NCBI RefSeq assembly: GCF_900143075.1
Contig: NZ_FRCY01000023.1
Coordinates: 1-59,184, forward strand
DNA length: 59,184 nt
Reading direction: 5' to 3'
Source of the DNA: Cyclobacterium lianum
Lineage (GTDB): Bacteria > Bacteroidota > Bacteroidia > Cytophagales > Cyclobacteriaceae
Below are positions 29,264-38,542 of this stretch, one piece after another (position 1 is the first letter of the stretch; every line of letters begins with the position of its first letter). Under the pieces are notes generated by a model that had not been told where the DNA came from, did no database searches, and saw only the letters and a program-made list of their open reading frames with translations. The translations under genes were made by a program, and so were the position numbers.

Positions 29264-30256
29264 TTATTTGAACCAGCTTTGTGAATCAATTAAAGCCTTT
29301 CCCTGTCGGTGGTGCTGGGCAAAGTTGAACCCGGGCCGGATCGCATAAGCACCAAAATCACCCTCTTTATTCAAGGCCAGAAAACCAATCTGGGTATTGT
29401 CCAGGTCTTTACTTTTTGCCACAGCCCTTTTAACGGCTTCTTCACAAGCCTCCTGAGGAGTCCTGCCCTGGCGCATCAGCTCTACAATCAGGAAAGCACC
29501 ACATATCCGGATTACTTCCTCTCCCAGCCCGGTGGCTGTAGCAGCGCCTACTTCTTCGTCCACAAACAAACCTGCTCCGATGATAGGGCTGTCTCCTACC
29601 CTGCCGTGCATCTTGTAGGCCAGTCCACTGGTGGTACAGGATCCGGCCATGGCTCCGTTCTCGTCGATGCCTACCATGCCGATGGTATCGTGGTTTTCGA
29701 TATTGATGATCGGCTGATATTTGGAATTTTTCTTCCAGCGGAGGTAAGCCTCCCGGGCCTTTGGACTGAGTTTCTCCTCCTCCATCGGCATTCCCTCAGC
29801 CGCTGCAAAGAGCCTCGCTCCCTCGCCAACAAGCATGACATGGGGTGTCTTTTCCATGACCTTGCGAGCCAGGCTGATGGGATGCTTCACCTGACGGACG
29901 AATGCCACCGATCCGCAGGAGCCGTCTCCTTTCATGATGGAAGCATCTAGCGTGACGATCCCTTCCCTGTCAGGCAGACCCTGCAGGCCTACTGAGAGGT
30001 TGCTGAGGTCATTCTCCGTCACCATCACTCCCTGCTCTACAGCATCCAACAGCGTGCCCCCACCGTTCAGGACTTCCCAGGCCTTGTCGTTTGCAGGCAT
30101 CCCATGGTTCCAGGTGGACAATATTTGCGGGGTAAATCGCTGGCCGGATGGGGACTTTTTACGGCTGAGCTCCAAAGATCCGGCTTGTGCTGCAAGGGGT
30201 ACTCCTGCCAAAGCAGACAGGAAAGAGTGCTTGATAAATTTTCTTCTTCCTCCCAT
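29264..30256 (-). CDS. N4-(beta-N-acetylglucosaminyl)-L-asparaginase
   Basis: Ntn hydrolase of 330 aa that cleaves the GlcNAc-Asn linkage of N-glycans, releasing glycosylamine and aspartate. The autoprocessing site is HDTIGMVG, so Thr191 becomes the catalytic N-terminal nucleophile after self-cleavage; GSCTTSGLAYKMHGRVGDSPIIGAG follows, as in known members. The N-terminus (RRKFIKHSFLSALAG) looks like a twin-arginine-type export signal, so the enzyme is probably periplasmic. The amino-sugar genes diverge from it at 30.5 kb, consistent with use of host or environmental glycoprotein. Confidence 0.92.
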   Translation of the reverse strand: MGGRRKFIKHSFLSALAGVPLAAQAGSLELSRKKSPSGQRFTPQILSTWNHGMPANDKAWEVLNGGGTLLDAVEQGVMVTENDLSNLSVGLQGLPDREGIVTLDASIMKGDGSCGSVAFVRQVKHPISLARKVMEKTPHVMLVGEGARLFAAAEGMPMEEEKLSPKAREAYLRWKKNSKYQPIINIENHDTIGMVGIDENGAMAGSCTTSGLAYKMHGRVGDSPIIGAGLFVDEEVGAATATGLGEEVIRICGAFLIVELMRQGRTPQEACEEAVKRAVAKSKDLDNTQIGFLALNKEGDFGAYAIRPGFNFAQHHRQGKALIDSQSWFK

Positions 30257-30514
30257 AGTTTTTGTAATAAAGGTAGTATGTGGTCAAAACGAGTAACAAA
30301 CATGATAAAATATTTTTAAAAAATGGCTTGGCTTTATATATTTTTATAAATAACTTAAATCTGCAGATAGTCGTTTTTTGTTTTGTCTTCGCCCGTCCGG
30401 AAATCGGATTTTCAGACAAATTAAAACTATTTCTGTCAAAAGTTATATAAATTTTTTAAATAAAGTTAGGATTAATTAATAAAATTTTTGTTAAATTGCA
30501 TAAAATTTTACCAG

Positions 30515-31759
30515 ATGAACCTCATTGACCCAAAAATAGTCCTCGACAAGAAAGAGGGAGTTGTTGAAATTAAGAATTATATCAACAAACTAAAAATTGT
30601 CAAGGAATTGTATACCCTGGGCAACAACACGGCCAACAATATCTGCCAGTTGGTTGGTATCAGCTTGCCTACAGTTAACCTGTTGCTGGCGGACCTTCTG
30701 GAGGAAAACATAGTCGTCAAGGAAGGCAGGGGGCAATCTCAGGGAGGAAGGAAACCTGACCTTTATGGCCTTGCTCCCAATTCCTTTTTTATTCTGGGGA
30801 TTGACCTGAGCCGGTATGGAGCCAAAGCAGCCATTTACAACACGAAGAATGAAAGGGTGACCAAAGTCAAAACTGTGAAGGTGACCCTCAACAATGATCC
30901 CAGTACGCTGGACGAAATATACGATTTTTCCATGGAGGTAATCGCCTCTTCCGGTATCCCGGAAGACCGTGTAATTGCCGTAGGCATCAGCATGCCAGGA
31001 CTGGTAGATGGTGCCGCAGGTATCAATCACACTCATTTAAAATCTGGCAAAAAGCCATTGAAAGATCAGTTGGAAAGTAAATTTCAACGGAAGGTATTCA
31101 TAGAAAATGATGCCAGGGCCAAGACCCTGGCGGAATTCAGGTTTGGCAACAACCATGGCCAGAAGAATGTGCTTGGTATTTTTGTAGACTGGGGTATCGG
31201 TTTGGGCATCATCATCGACGGAAAACTTTACCGGGGCTATTCCGGCTTTGCCGGGGAATTCAGCCATTCTCCATTATTTGATGCCAAGGAGATCAGTTGC
31301 AGTTGTGGAAAAAGGGGTTGCCTGGAATCGGTAGCCTCGGGAGGCGCAGTGGTGCGATTGGCAAAAGAAGCCATTCATTTAGACAAGGATTCCATACTTG
31401 CGCGCTTATCAGAGGGAAAAGAAGAAAATATTGATCCTTCTGTAGTGGTAGACGCGGCCACTGCCGGTGACCAGCGGGCGATCAGTATTCTGTCGGATGT
31501 GGGATTGGATCTGGGCAGGGGTATTGCTATCCTGATTCAATTGTTTAATCCGGAGCTGATTATCCTGGGCGGGGCCATTGCGGAAGCAAATCAATACATT
31601 ACCACACCTATACAGCAGGCGTTAAACATCTATTCGATGGCCAAACTGAGGGAAAAAACCGCTATCGAGCTTTCTCAACTGGGTAAGGAGGTAGGGCTCA
31701 GGGGTGCCATTGCAATTGTAAACGAACATATATTCGAAGATACGATCAACTCATACTAA
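30515..31759 (+). CDS. ROK family transcriptional regulator
   Basis: Sugar-responsive repressor or activator (NagC/XylR type), 414 aa from ATG 30515; a TTG nine codons earlier is less likely. An N-terminal winged helix (about 15-75, NNICQLVGISLPTVNLLLADLLEEN) precedes a ROK domain with a DLSRYG ATP-site-like strand, and the zinc motif CSCGKRGCLES near residue 260. It is followed after 27 bases by the nagB fusion, so it should sense an amino sugar and control this cluster. The upstream 258 bases are very AT-rich with partial palindromes but no clean promoter. Confidence 0.88.
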   Translation: MNLIDPKIVLDKKEGVVEIKNYINKLKIVKELYTLGNNTANNICQLVGISLPTVNLLLADLLEENIVVKEGRGQSQGGRKPDLYGLAPNSFFILGIDLSRYGAKAAIYNTKNERVTKVKTVKVTLNNDPSTLDEIYDFSMEVIASSGIPEDRVIAVGISMPGLVDGAAGINHTHLKSGKKPLKDQLESKFQRKVFIENDARAKTLAEFRFGNNHGQKNVLGIFVDWGIGLGIIIDGKLYRGYSGFAGEFSHSPLFDAKEISCSCGKRGCLESVASGGAVVRLAKEAIHLDKDSILARLSEGKEENIDPSVVVDAATAGDQRAISILSDVGLDLGRGIAILIQLFNPELIILGGAIAEANQYITTPIQQALNIYSMAKLREKTAIELSQLGKEVGLRGAIAIVNEHIFEDTINSY

Positions 31760-31786
31760 AAGAAATAACAAAACAGACCAAAAGAT

Positions 31787-34114
31787 ATGTTAGCAAATTA
31801 CCCACTTTCGAAAACTGAAGAGGCTTTTTTTAAGGATTCAGAGACCGAGTCGATCTCGACCAAAATTCCTTACCTCACCGTCGACAATTTCCCAAAACTT
31901 GGGCTACTTACCGCATGCCGGTTTTTAGAATGGGTTTCTACCAATCCTGATGGTGTCATCAGTTTGCCTACCGGCAAAACCCCAGAGTACTTTATCAAAT
32001 GGACAAAATTTTTACTGGACAACTGGGAAAAGAAAAAAGGTCTGGAAATCAGGGAGAAATACGGATTGAAAGACACCAAAAAACCTGTACTCAAAGATCT
32101 TCAGTTTGTGCAGATCGATGAATTCTACCCGATTTCCTCCCAGCAAAAAAACAGCTTCTACCATTATGTAAATAAATTTTACATTGAAGGGTTTGGTTTG
32201 GATCCCAAAAAGGCCCTTTTGATCAATAGTGATGAAATCCGGCTTGCAGAGGGAAAATCCTACAGGGAAATTTTCCCGGATTCCAAGGTTGATTTGTCTC
32301 TCAGATACCGGGAATACACCAACAACCTGGAACGACTGCAGCAGGAATCCATTTATCTGATAGACCAATGGTGCGGGGAATATGAGGCAAAAATCCGGGA
32401 AAAAGGCGGAATCGGTTTTTTTGTAGGTGGAATTGGTCCCGATGGACACATTGCATTCAACACCCGGGGATCGGATATTTTCTCTACTACCAGGCTCACA
32501 GAAACCAATTTTGAAACCCAGGCCGTAGCCGCAGGGGATTTGGGTGGAATTGAAATTTCCGCCAACCGGCTGGTAATCACCATAGGTCTGGATACCATCG
32601 TACACAATCCCGAGGCCGTTGCGATCATCATTGCTGCGGGCGAAGCGAAAGCGCCCATAGTCAAGCAGTCACTCGAACAGTCCCTGAACAATGTGTATCC
32701 GGCCACAGTGCTTCAAAAGCTGAAAAACGGTCGTTTCTACCTGACCAAAGGGGCCGCATCAAAGTTGACCGACAGTGTGGATCAATACTATTTCACCGGA
32801 AAATGGACCTTCACCAAGACGGAGCGGGCGGTATTGGAACTGTGCAAAAAACTGCAGAAATATGGTCACAGGATTACGATGGAAGATTTGAAAAACGACA
32901 AATACACCAGCCAGATACCCGATCTGAATGAGAATACCGTCAAAGAAGTGATCCAAAGCATAAGCAAAAAAATTGACAAAGGCATGGAAGAGGAAAAAAA
33001 TGAGGTTTTTCTTCATACCGGCCCTCATCATGACGACATATCTCTGGGAATACTTCCACAGATCACCAAGCAACTCCACGAAAACAGCAATGAGGCGCAT
33101 TTTGCAGTGCTTACTTCCGGCTTTACTGCAGTCACCAATTCATTCGTAATCGACACTTTAAAAAGCACCAAGAAATTTCTGGATGAAGGCCGTATACAGA
33201 TGGTCAAATATGAGGATTTCTATGAATCGGGCTATAAGCTGAAAATGGATAAGGATGTGTACCACTACCTTACCAATGTGGCTTCAGAGAATGCAGAAGA
33301 GCGCCTGAGGGGACTATGTCACCGCGTAGTGCGGGCGATCGTTTTCACCTTTGGCATCAAGTCCACCATGCAGTTGCGGGACCAAATCAACGAAATCATT
33401 ACGGTCCTGAAGAACTCCTATGATGGAGAGAAAAACCCGAAAAATATCCAAACGCTGAAAGGCATGATCAGGGAATTTGAGGAGGAATTGGTATGGGCAC
33501 ATTTTGGCGTTCAGGTAAAAAATGTACATCACCTGCGATTGGGCTTCTACACCGGCGATATTTTCACCGAACAGCCGGACAAGAAGAGAGATGTAGAGCC
33601 CATATTGAACATGCTACGGGATATCAAGCCGACCAAGCTCAGCCTGACCCTGGACCCGGAAGGTAGCGGACCCGACACACACTACAAAGTACTACAGGCT
33701 ACCGCAGAGGCCGTCCGCCAATGGAGTCTGGAAGAGGACCTGAGTAATTTCAAGATCATTGGTTACCGCAATGTCTGGTTTAAATTTGATGCGGCAGAAT
33801 CCAATGTCATTGTACCGGTCTCTCTGGGTGACATGTCGGTTATGGAAGATTCTTTCTCCAATTGCTACCTGAGCCAGGTCAATGCCTCCTTCCCAAGTTA
33901 TGCCCATAACGGCAAATTCAGTACGCTGGCCAGAAGAACCTGGGTAAACCAACTCAGCGATGTTCAGCTCTTATTAGGAAAAAACTACTTCTATCAGCAC
34001 CATACGGCTAAGGTAAGGTCCAGCCACGGATTGATCTTTTTCCGTGAAATGGGCGTTGAAGATTTTCTGGTAGAAGCAAGGGAATTGGAGAAATCTACTG
34101 AAGGAATGATGTAA
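31787..34114 (+). CDS. NagB-like glucosamine-6-phosphate deaminase fused to a PIG-L/LmbE domain
   Basis: 775-residue fusion. Residues about 30-330 are a NagB/RpiA-fold deaminase that converts glucosamine-6-phosphate to fructose-6-phosphate and ammonia: VQIDEFYPIS near 107-116 and GGIGPDGHIAFNTRGS near 212-227 carry the catalytic Asp and His. After a linker (330-400), a PIG-L/LmbE domain starts at HTGPHHDDISLG near 408-419, the HxDD zinc motif of GlcNAc deacetylases. One protein might therefore deacetylate and deaminate. Such fusions are known in Bacteroidota; this one is long, mainly from insertions in the NagB part. It sits between two ROK genes. Confidence 0.88.
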   Translation: MLANYPLSKTEEAFFKDSETESISTKIPYLTVDNFPKLGLLTACRFLEWVSTNPDGVISLPTGKTPEYFIKWTKFLLDNWEKKKGLEIREKYGLKDTKKPVLKDLQFVQIDEFYPISSQQKNSFYHYVNKFYIEGFGLDPKKALLINSDEIRLAEGKSYREIFPDSKVDLSLRYREYTNNLERLQQESIYLIDQWCGEYEAKIREKGGIGFFVGGIGPDGHIAFNTRGSDIFSTTRLTETNFETQAVAAGDLGGIEISANRLVITIGLDTIVHNPEAVAIIIAAGEAKAPIVKQSLEQSLNNVYPATVLQKLKNGRFYLTKGAASKLTDSVDQYYFTGKWTFTKTERAVLELCKKLQKYGHRITMEDLKNDKYTSQIPDLNENTVKEVIQSISKKIDKGMEEEKNEVFLHTGPHHDDISLGILPQITKQLHENSNEAHFAVLTSGFTAVTNSFVIDTLKSTKKFLDEGRIQMVKYEDFYESGYKLKMDKDVYHYLTNVASENAEERLRGLCHRVVRAIVFTFGIKSTMQLRDQINEIITVLKNSYDGEKNPKNIQTLKGMIREFEEELVWAHFGVQVKNVHHLRLGFYTGDIFTEQPDKKRDVEPILNMLRDIKPTKLSLTLDPEGSGPDTHYKVLQATAEAVRQWSLEEDLSNFKIIGYRNVWFKFDAAESNVIVPVSLGDMSVMEDSFSNCYLSQVNASFPSYAHNGKFSTLARRTWVNQLSDVQLLLGKNYFYQHHTAKVRSSHGLIFFREMGVEDFLVEARELEKSTEGMM

Positions 34115-34139
34115 TTCAACTGACCCTAAATGATATTCG

Positions 34140-34158
34140 CAGGGGGGAAATACCCCTG
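34140..34158 (+). terminator. Weak hairpin after the nagB fusion
   Basis: CAGGGG (34140-34145) pairs with CCCCTG (34153-34158). The tail is T-rich but interrupted, so termination is probably partial, and some read-through into the ROK kinase is likely. Confidence 0.35.
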
Positions 34159-34241
34159 TAAATATCCTATTTTCTTTTTACGACATCTATTTCTATGCGA
34201 AATTGTGGCGCAGAGCCGGCAGGCACCGGAAAACAATAAGG

Positions 34242-34256
34242 TCGGGAAATTCCCGA
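34242..34256. promoter_or_regulatory. Palindromic site before the ROK kinase
   Basis: TCGGGAA-A-TTCCCGA is a perfect 7+1+7 inverted repeat ending 15 bases before the kinase ATG. It could be an operator, perhaps for the nearby ROK regulator, or an RNA hairpin over the translation start. A second copy was not found near the regulator gene. Confidence 0.4.
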
Positions 34257-34271
34257 AAATAACGAAACAAA

Positions 34272-35171
34272 ATGAAAGCAAGCAATACGGTACTTGGATT
34301 GGACATTGGTGGTACCAAAATCAGCTCCGGCATCATCCGGGAAAATAAAATAGCAGAAAGGATAGAAAGCCGAACCCCTGCAAATTTACCCGAGGACGAT
34401 ATTCTGGAGGCCATTTCGTCGCAAATTTCGGCCTATAAAAAATTCAACTTCAGCTCTATCGGCATCGGAATACCCGGCCTGGTGGACCCCATTCAGGGAA
34501 TCGTGTATAACCTGGCCAATATTCCTTCCTTTCAAAAAGTCAATCTAAAGGATTACCTCGAAGAAGCGTTTAAGGTCCCTGTGGCGGTCAACAACGATGC
34601 CAATTGTTTTGCATTGGGAGAATATAAGTTTGGGCCTGCAATAGCCCACCGCCATGTGGTAGGCATCACGCTGGGAACCGGCATAGGTACAGGCATTATT
34701 GCCAATGGCCACCTCTATACAGGCAGGCTCTGCGGCGCGGGAGAATGGGGAGCAGTACCCTACCTGGACCAGACCTTTGAAGACTATTGCAGCAGCAAGT
34801 TCTTTAAAAAGCAATACCGGCACAGTGCCAAGAAACTGGCTGTAAAAGCAAAGGCGGGCAATCCCGAAGCCCTGGCTATCTTTGAGGAGTACGGCAATCA
34901 CCTGGGCCAACTGGTATACCGGCTCTTGCTTACCTACGCCCCTGAGGCAATCGTCATTGGAGGTTCCATCCGCAAAGCTTATCCCTATTTTGAAAAAGGA
35001 ATGCAATCTGTTATTAACGGATTTCCCTACAAGCCAATCTCGGAACAACTAAAAATCTATGTGTCCGATCTGGATGACTCTGCCATACTGGGCGCCATTT
35101 CCATGGTAGAAGAAAATAAGTTTCTGGTAAACACAGGAGGACAATCAACACCCAAGCCCTCCCTGGCCTGA
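34272..35171 (+). CDS. ROK family sugar kinase (glucokinase/GlcNAc kinase-like)
   Basis: Cytosolic sugar kinase of 299 aa. The ATP phosphate loop is LDIGGTK at residues 8-14, the catalytic aspartate is in VAVNNDANCFALGE near 105-118, and GITLGTGIGTGII is the second phosphate-binding motif. The usual ROK zinc cysteine cluster is not present in its standard spacing (CGAGEWGAVPYLDQTFEDYC), so substrate specificity is uncertain. In this cluster it probably phosphorylates GlcNAc or glucosamine and supplies the NagB/PIG-L enzyme. It follows that gene after 157 bases containing a hairpin and a palindrome. Confidence 0.87.
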   Translation: MKASNTVLGLDIGGTKISSGIIRENKIAERIESRTPANLPEDDILEAISSQISAYKKFNFSSIGIGIPGLVDPIQGIVYNLANIPSFQKVNLKDYLEEAFKVPVAVNNDANCFALGEYKFGPAIAHRHVVGITLGTGIGTGIIANGHLYTGRLCGAGEWGAVPYLDQTFEDYCSSKFFKKQYRHSAKKLAVKAKAGNPEALAIFEEYGNHLGQLVYRLLLTYAPEAIVIGGSIRKAYPYFEKGMQSVINGFPYKPISEQLKIYVSDLDDSAILGAISMVEENKFLVNTGGQSTPKPSLA

Positions 35172-35241
35172 CTTTCCCTGAGCCGAAGCAGGAAAGCTCC
35201 AGGCAGATCGGACAATTGGCCCGTGCCCCCTTCCGGTACTA

Positions 35242-35272
35242 TTGAGGTTTAGGGAATTATTGAATACATTTG
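35242..35272 (+). promoter_or_regulatory. Promoter of the haloperoxidase-like gene
   Basis: TTG (35242-35244), 20-base spacer, TACATTTG (35265-35272). This fits the Bacteroidota consensus and predicts a leader of about 15 bases before the ATG at 35292. Confidence 0.6.
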
Positions 35273-35291
35273 TCCCAAAAAAACCTGGAAC

Positions 35292-36677
35292 ATGTCAGGA
35301 AAATTGAGCACCTTATGCGTACTGCTGTTGTTGCTTTCCGGAAGTAGAAACAGCTTTGCCGGTTCCGATGGCGGAACATCCCTTCCTCCACCCAAAACTC
35401 AGGAGGTAGCCTGGATGGTAGATCATTTGTTTTCCATTACCGAAGTGATGGTCACCGATGTGGCCAGCCCCCCTGGAGCAGCCCGATTTTACAGCTATTC
35501 GCTACTTGCTGCCTACCTGGTAATTCAGGATGTGGAAAATCCCCAACAGGAACGACTGCTCAGGCACCTCAATGCTCCCCTCCCCGGTGCACTACCTTTG
35601 GCTTCTGCCGAACAAAAAGCAATTAACACTTCCTTTTCAGCGATATATGCCATGCTGGAAGTAGGAAAAAAAATAATGCCCTCCGGTAAAAATCTGACTG
35701 CCTCACAGGAAAAGCTGATAGGCCAATTTGTGAAAAACCGAATGCTCAGAAAAAAAGACGTTTCAGAAAATGTCCAATATGCCGAGCAGGTGGCAAATTT
35801 GGTTTTGCAGTATGCCAAAAACGACGGATATGCCCAACTGAGCACATTGAAGCGCTACAGTCCATCCTCAGGCGACGGTAAATGGTACCCTACACCTCCG
35901 GCTTACCTGCCTGCAATAGATCCGGAATGGCGAACGATCCGGCCATTTTTCATCTCGGATGCAGCCGCTTTTGCCCCCAAACCACCTGCCGCATTCTCTA
36001 TGGATCCCGGCAGTTCCTTTTACCGGCAGGTGCATGAAGTATATACTGTCACCAGCGGGTTGACAGACGAACAGCGCCTGATTGCCAATTTCTGGGATTG
36101 TAACCCCTTTAATGTGTCATACAGCGGCCACATGGCTATAGGTCTCAAAAAAATCTCCCCAGGGGGCCACTGGATGGGTATTACCGGAATTGCCGCCCTG
36201 AAAGCAGGTCTTGACCTCAAAAACAGCATCTTTATCCATACGCTGGTGGCCATGGGACTCCACGATGCCTTTATCAGTTGTTGGGATGAAAAATACAGGA
36301 GTGACAGGATCCGCCCCATCACGGTGATCAACGAACACATAGACCAAAGCTGGAGACCCATCCTCCAAACCCCGCCGTTTCCGGAATATACCAGCGGCCA
36401 TAGTGTGATTTCAAGGGCGAGCGCCATCATACTCAGTTCATTTTTTGGGAATGATTTCAGCTTTGTAGATACTTCAGAAGTATTTTTCGGACTCCCTGAA
36501 CGGGCGTTTGACTCCTTTATTCAGGCCTCTGAGGAAGCCGCCATATCGAGATTGTATGGAGGGATTCATTACAGAGATGCGATAGAAGTCGGCATGAAGC
36601 AGGGGGAAGCTATTGCCCTGCATATCCTTGAAAAAATTGACCCGGCGAAGGAAAGGCTGCTTTCGGAAGAAAACTAG
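35292..36677 (+). CDS. Vanadium-dependent haloperoxidase/PAP2 family protein
   Basis: Exported enzyme of 461 aa with a signal peptide (about 1-23). It has the three vanadate/phosphate-binding motifs of the haloperoxidase-acid phosphatase superfamily: KYRSDRIRP (about 334-342), TSGHS (about 364-368) and RLYGGIHYRDA with its Arg and His near 418-424. Members oxidise halides with peroxide or hydrolyse phosphate esters; sequence alone does not settle which. It has its own promoter and converges with a DUF1349 gene. No biosynthetic cluster surrounds it. Confidence 0.85.
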   Translation: MSGKLSTLCVLLLLLSGSRNSFAGSDGGTSLPPPKTQEVAWMVDHLFSITEVMVTDVASPPGAARFYSYSLLAAYLVIQDVENPQQERLLRHLNAPLPGALPLASAEQKAINTSFSAIYAMLEVGKKIMPSGKNLTASQEKLIGQFVKNRMLRKKDVSENVQYAEQVANLVLQYAKNDGYAQLSTLKRYSPSSGDGKWYPTPPAYLPAIDPEWRTIRPFFISDAAAFAPKPPAAFSMDPGSSFYRQVHEVYTVTSGLTDEQRLIANFWDCNPFNVSYSGHMAIGLKKISPGGHWMGITGIAALKAGLDLKNSIFIHTLVAMGLHDAFISCWDEKYRSDRIRPITVINEHIDQSWRPILQTPPFPEYTSGHSVISRASAIILSSFFGNDFSFVDTSEVFFGLPERAFDSFIQASEEAAISRLYGGIHYRDAIEVGMKQGEAIALHILEKIDPAKERLLSEEN

Positions 36678-36702
36678 CACTGCCTCACAGGTATTAGCAG
36701 TC

Positions 36703-37248
36703 TTAATGCCATTGCAGCGACTCAAATTCGACGTCAAATCCTTCTCCTTTCGGAGAGGCGGCCATCGGTCCTACCTGCAGGCTGGCAGCGGCGGGGAAAA
36801 AGGCCAGTCGCATCAATGCAAAGCGGACACCATCGCTGCTACAGGAAATCTCAACGTGGTCTTTGCCGCGCCGGGCCCGGATCCAGAATACTGCAGGGTA
36901 TTCCGGTAAGTCCACTAGAGACCAATCTGAAAAATCCCTGGTCACCACGACACTTGCTTTTGCTGCCCCGTCTACAAACTCTATCCCTGCCTTGATCCAG
37001 GTGGTGGCATCGAGCCGTATCATCAGTCCCGCCTGATCGTACAAATCCCGGTATAATCCGGAAAATTTTAGTGTACAGGAAAATGGGCCATTCATTTCCC
37101 TGTAGTAAAAATGGCCATCGTCCTTGACAAAGTCATGCTGCGTAATCCGCCAGAAATCCTTCATCTGATCCGTCTTCACCAGGAGCTTCTTATTCCCGGC
37201 AGACCATTTTCGGGGTTCATTGAGCCATTTAAAATCCTGCCAATCCAT
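36703..37248 (-). CDS. DUF1349 beta-sandwich protein
   Basis: 181 aa, no signal peptide. The pattern DFWRITQHDFVKDDGHFYY, LYDQAGLMIRLDATTWIKAGIEF and the late VGPMAASPKGEGFDVEFESL is that of the DUF1349/ConA-like lectin-glucanase family. Many members are thought to bind carbohydrate, but function is not established. It stands downstream of a lipoprotein gene on the same strand with a 71-base gap. Confidence 0.82.
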   Translation of the reverse strand: MDWQDFKWLNEPRKWSAGNKKLLVKTDQMKDFWRITQHDFVKDDGHFYYREMNGPFSCTLKFSGLYRDLYDQAGLMIRLDATTWIKAGIEFVDGAAKASVVVTRDFSDWSLVDLPEYPAVFWIRARRGKDHVEISCSSDGVRFALMRLAFFPAAASLQVGPMAASPKGEGFDVEFESLQWH

Positions 37249-37319
37249 TTCGTTATTGTTGGGTTACCTTTCTGCTGATGTAGTATCTGCCCCGAGGACC
37301 AGCCCCAGGAAACCACAGC

Positions 37320-38090
37320 CTACTTTCTTTTTAAAGTTACCGTAATTTCACGATAGTACAATACGGTCAAACCCTCAAATCCGGAGTCCGTACCAACAAT
37401 CAACCACAAATTGCCTTCATCGTCCGCGGTAACCTGCTGAGGGCGATCCCTATTGTCCCGGCTAATGAGCTCGTACACAAAATCGTCTCCTTCAATCCCG
37501 ATTGTACCCAATCCATACATGTCGGCTCCGTCCTGAGACTGGTTCCCTTTATCGATATTCATGCGGTGGTAGGTTGTCTGAGCTTCGGCGACAGGTTCCG
37601 GCACAGGTTCATGATTTACCGCACCAGCTTTCAGAAAAACCGATCCCCCGGGGCTACCTCCTATGCCTACCGAATTTTCAGGGTAGCTGGAGGCCAGCTC
37701 TACCTCGAAGAAAACCTCGTAACGGCCGCCGGGTTCCAGTCCTGAAATTTCCTTTTTCAGGAACATGAATAAATCATCACTTCTGTTGTGCCCCTGAAGC
37801 CGGATGGCCTGTCCAGATTCTCCTGTTTCCCCGGGGAGGGCATCCAGTGCTACTTCCAGTTCGTAACTATCCAGACCATCCACCGGGAGGTCTGCAAAGC
37901 CTCCCTCCCAGCCCTCCATGCCAGAATCAAAAACGTCAGCGACTACCCGTTCGTCCCGGGCCGGAGGCTCGTCCTCATTCACACAGGCGGTGGCGATACA
38001 TACAAAAATCAAGGCAAGGATAAACTGTATTGGCTTTAAAACTGCAGGCATTTGCTTGCTATTGATTAGTATGTGTTCCGAAAGTTTCAT
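37320..38090 (-). CDS. Predicted lipoprotein, unrecognised family
   Basis: 256 aa with a lipoprotein signal ending IATAC near residue 36, then an acidic stretch (NEDEPPARDE) that could favour export to the cell surface in Bacteroidota. The rest looks like one beta-sandwich, resembling carbohydrate-binding jelly-roll modules (VFDSGMEGWEGGFADLP, YEVFFEVELAS), but I cannot name the family. The start overlaps the upstream gene as ATGA; a second ATG at residue 14 would give a more typical signal length. It is probably cotranscribed with the META-like gene. Confidence 0.7.
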   Translation of the reverse strand: MKLSEHILINSKQMPAVLKPIQFILALIFVCIATACVNEDEPPARDERVVADVFDSGMEGWEGGFADLPVDGLDSYELEVALDALPGETGESGQAIRLQGHNRSDDLFMFLKKEISGLEPGGRYEVFFEVELASSYPENSVGIGGSPGGSVFLKAGAVNHEPVPEPVAEAQTTYHRMNIDKGNQSQDGADMYGLGTIGIEGDDFVYELISRDNRDRPQQVTADDEGNLWLIVGTDSGFEGLTVLYYREITVTLKRK

Positions 38091-38542
38091 ATATATCTGG
38101 GTTTTAATGTAAGCGTTCTTTCTCCATACAGTTTCAATTTTCCATAGGAGATTTCCCCGGCATGAATGGACTCCAGGGCATCAATCAGGGATTCGGAAAA
38201 TTGACTATCGCAACATTGCTTGTTGATATGTTGCATTCTTTCAAAGCTAAATGCACCTTTCTCACGCTTATGCCGATAGACGCCATAAACCTGCCTGGCT
38301 TCAAGTTGAACGGTAAAAATCGAGTCGTTGACAAACTCCAGGTAATATCTTGGCCCATTCAACAATCTCCCGGATGCATCTGGATTTGCCTCCGGCACAA
38401 ACTCCCAGGCAGATCGGGAGAGGGATACTACCTGTCCCTGGTTTGCCGGTTTTCTTTCTCCTTTACGTAAGGGATAAAGAACACCGCTAAGAAGCAAAGT
38501 CCAAATAAATACGATATAGTACTTCGTCATAAGCGATACCAT
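38087..38542 (-). CDS. Small META-domain-like exported protein
   Basis: 151 aa (147 if the ATG at residue 5 is used). One hydrophobic N-terminal segment (YYIVFIWTLLLSGVL) could be a signal or anchor. The C-terminal half, with FTVQLEARQVYGVYRH, GAFSFERM, paired cysteines in QCCDSQFSE and YGERTLTLKP, resembles the META/HslJ fold, where an inner strand pattern precedes a C-terminal repeated strand. That match is by eye only. It overlaps the lipoprotein gene by 4 bases. Confidence 0.6.
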   Translation of the reverse strand: MVSLMTKYYIVFIWTLLLSGVLYPLRKGERKPANQGQVVSLSRSAWEFVPEANPDASGRLLNGPRYYLEFVNDSIFTVQLEARQVYGVYRHKREKGAFSFERMQHINKQCCDSQFSESLIDALESIHAGEISYGKLKLYGERTLTLKPRYI

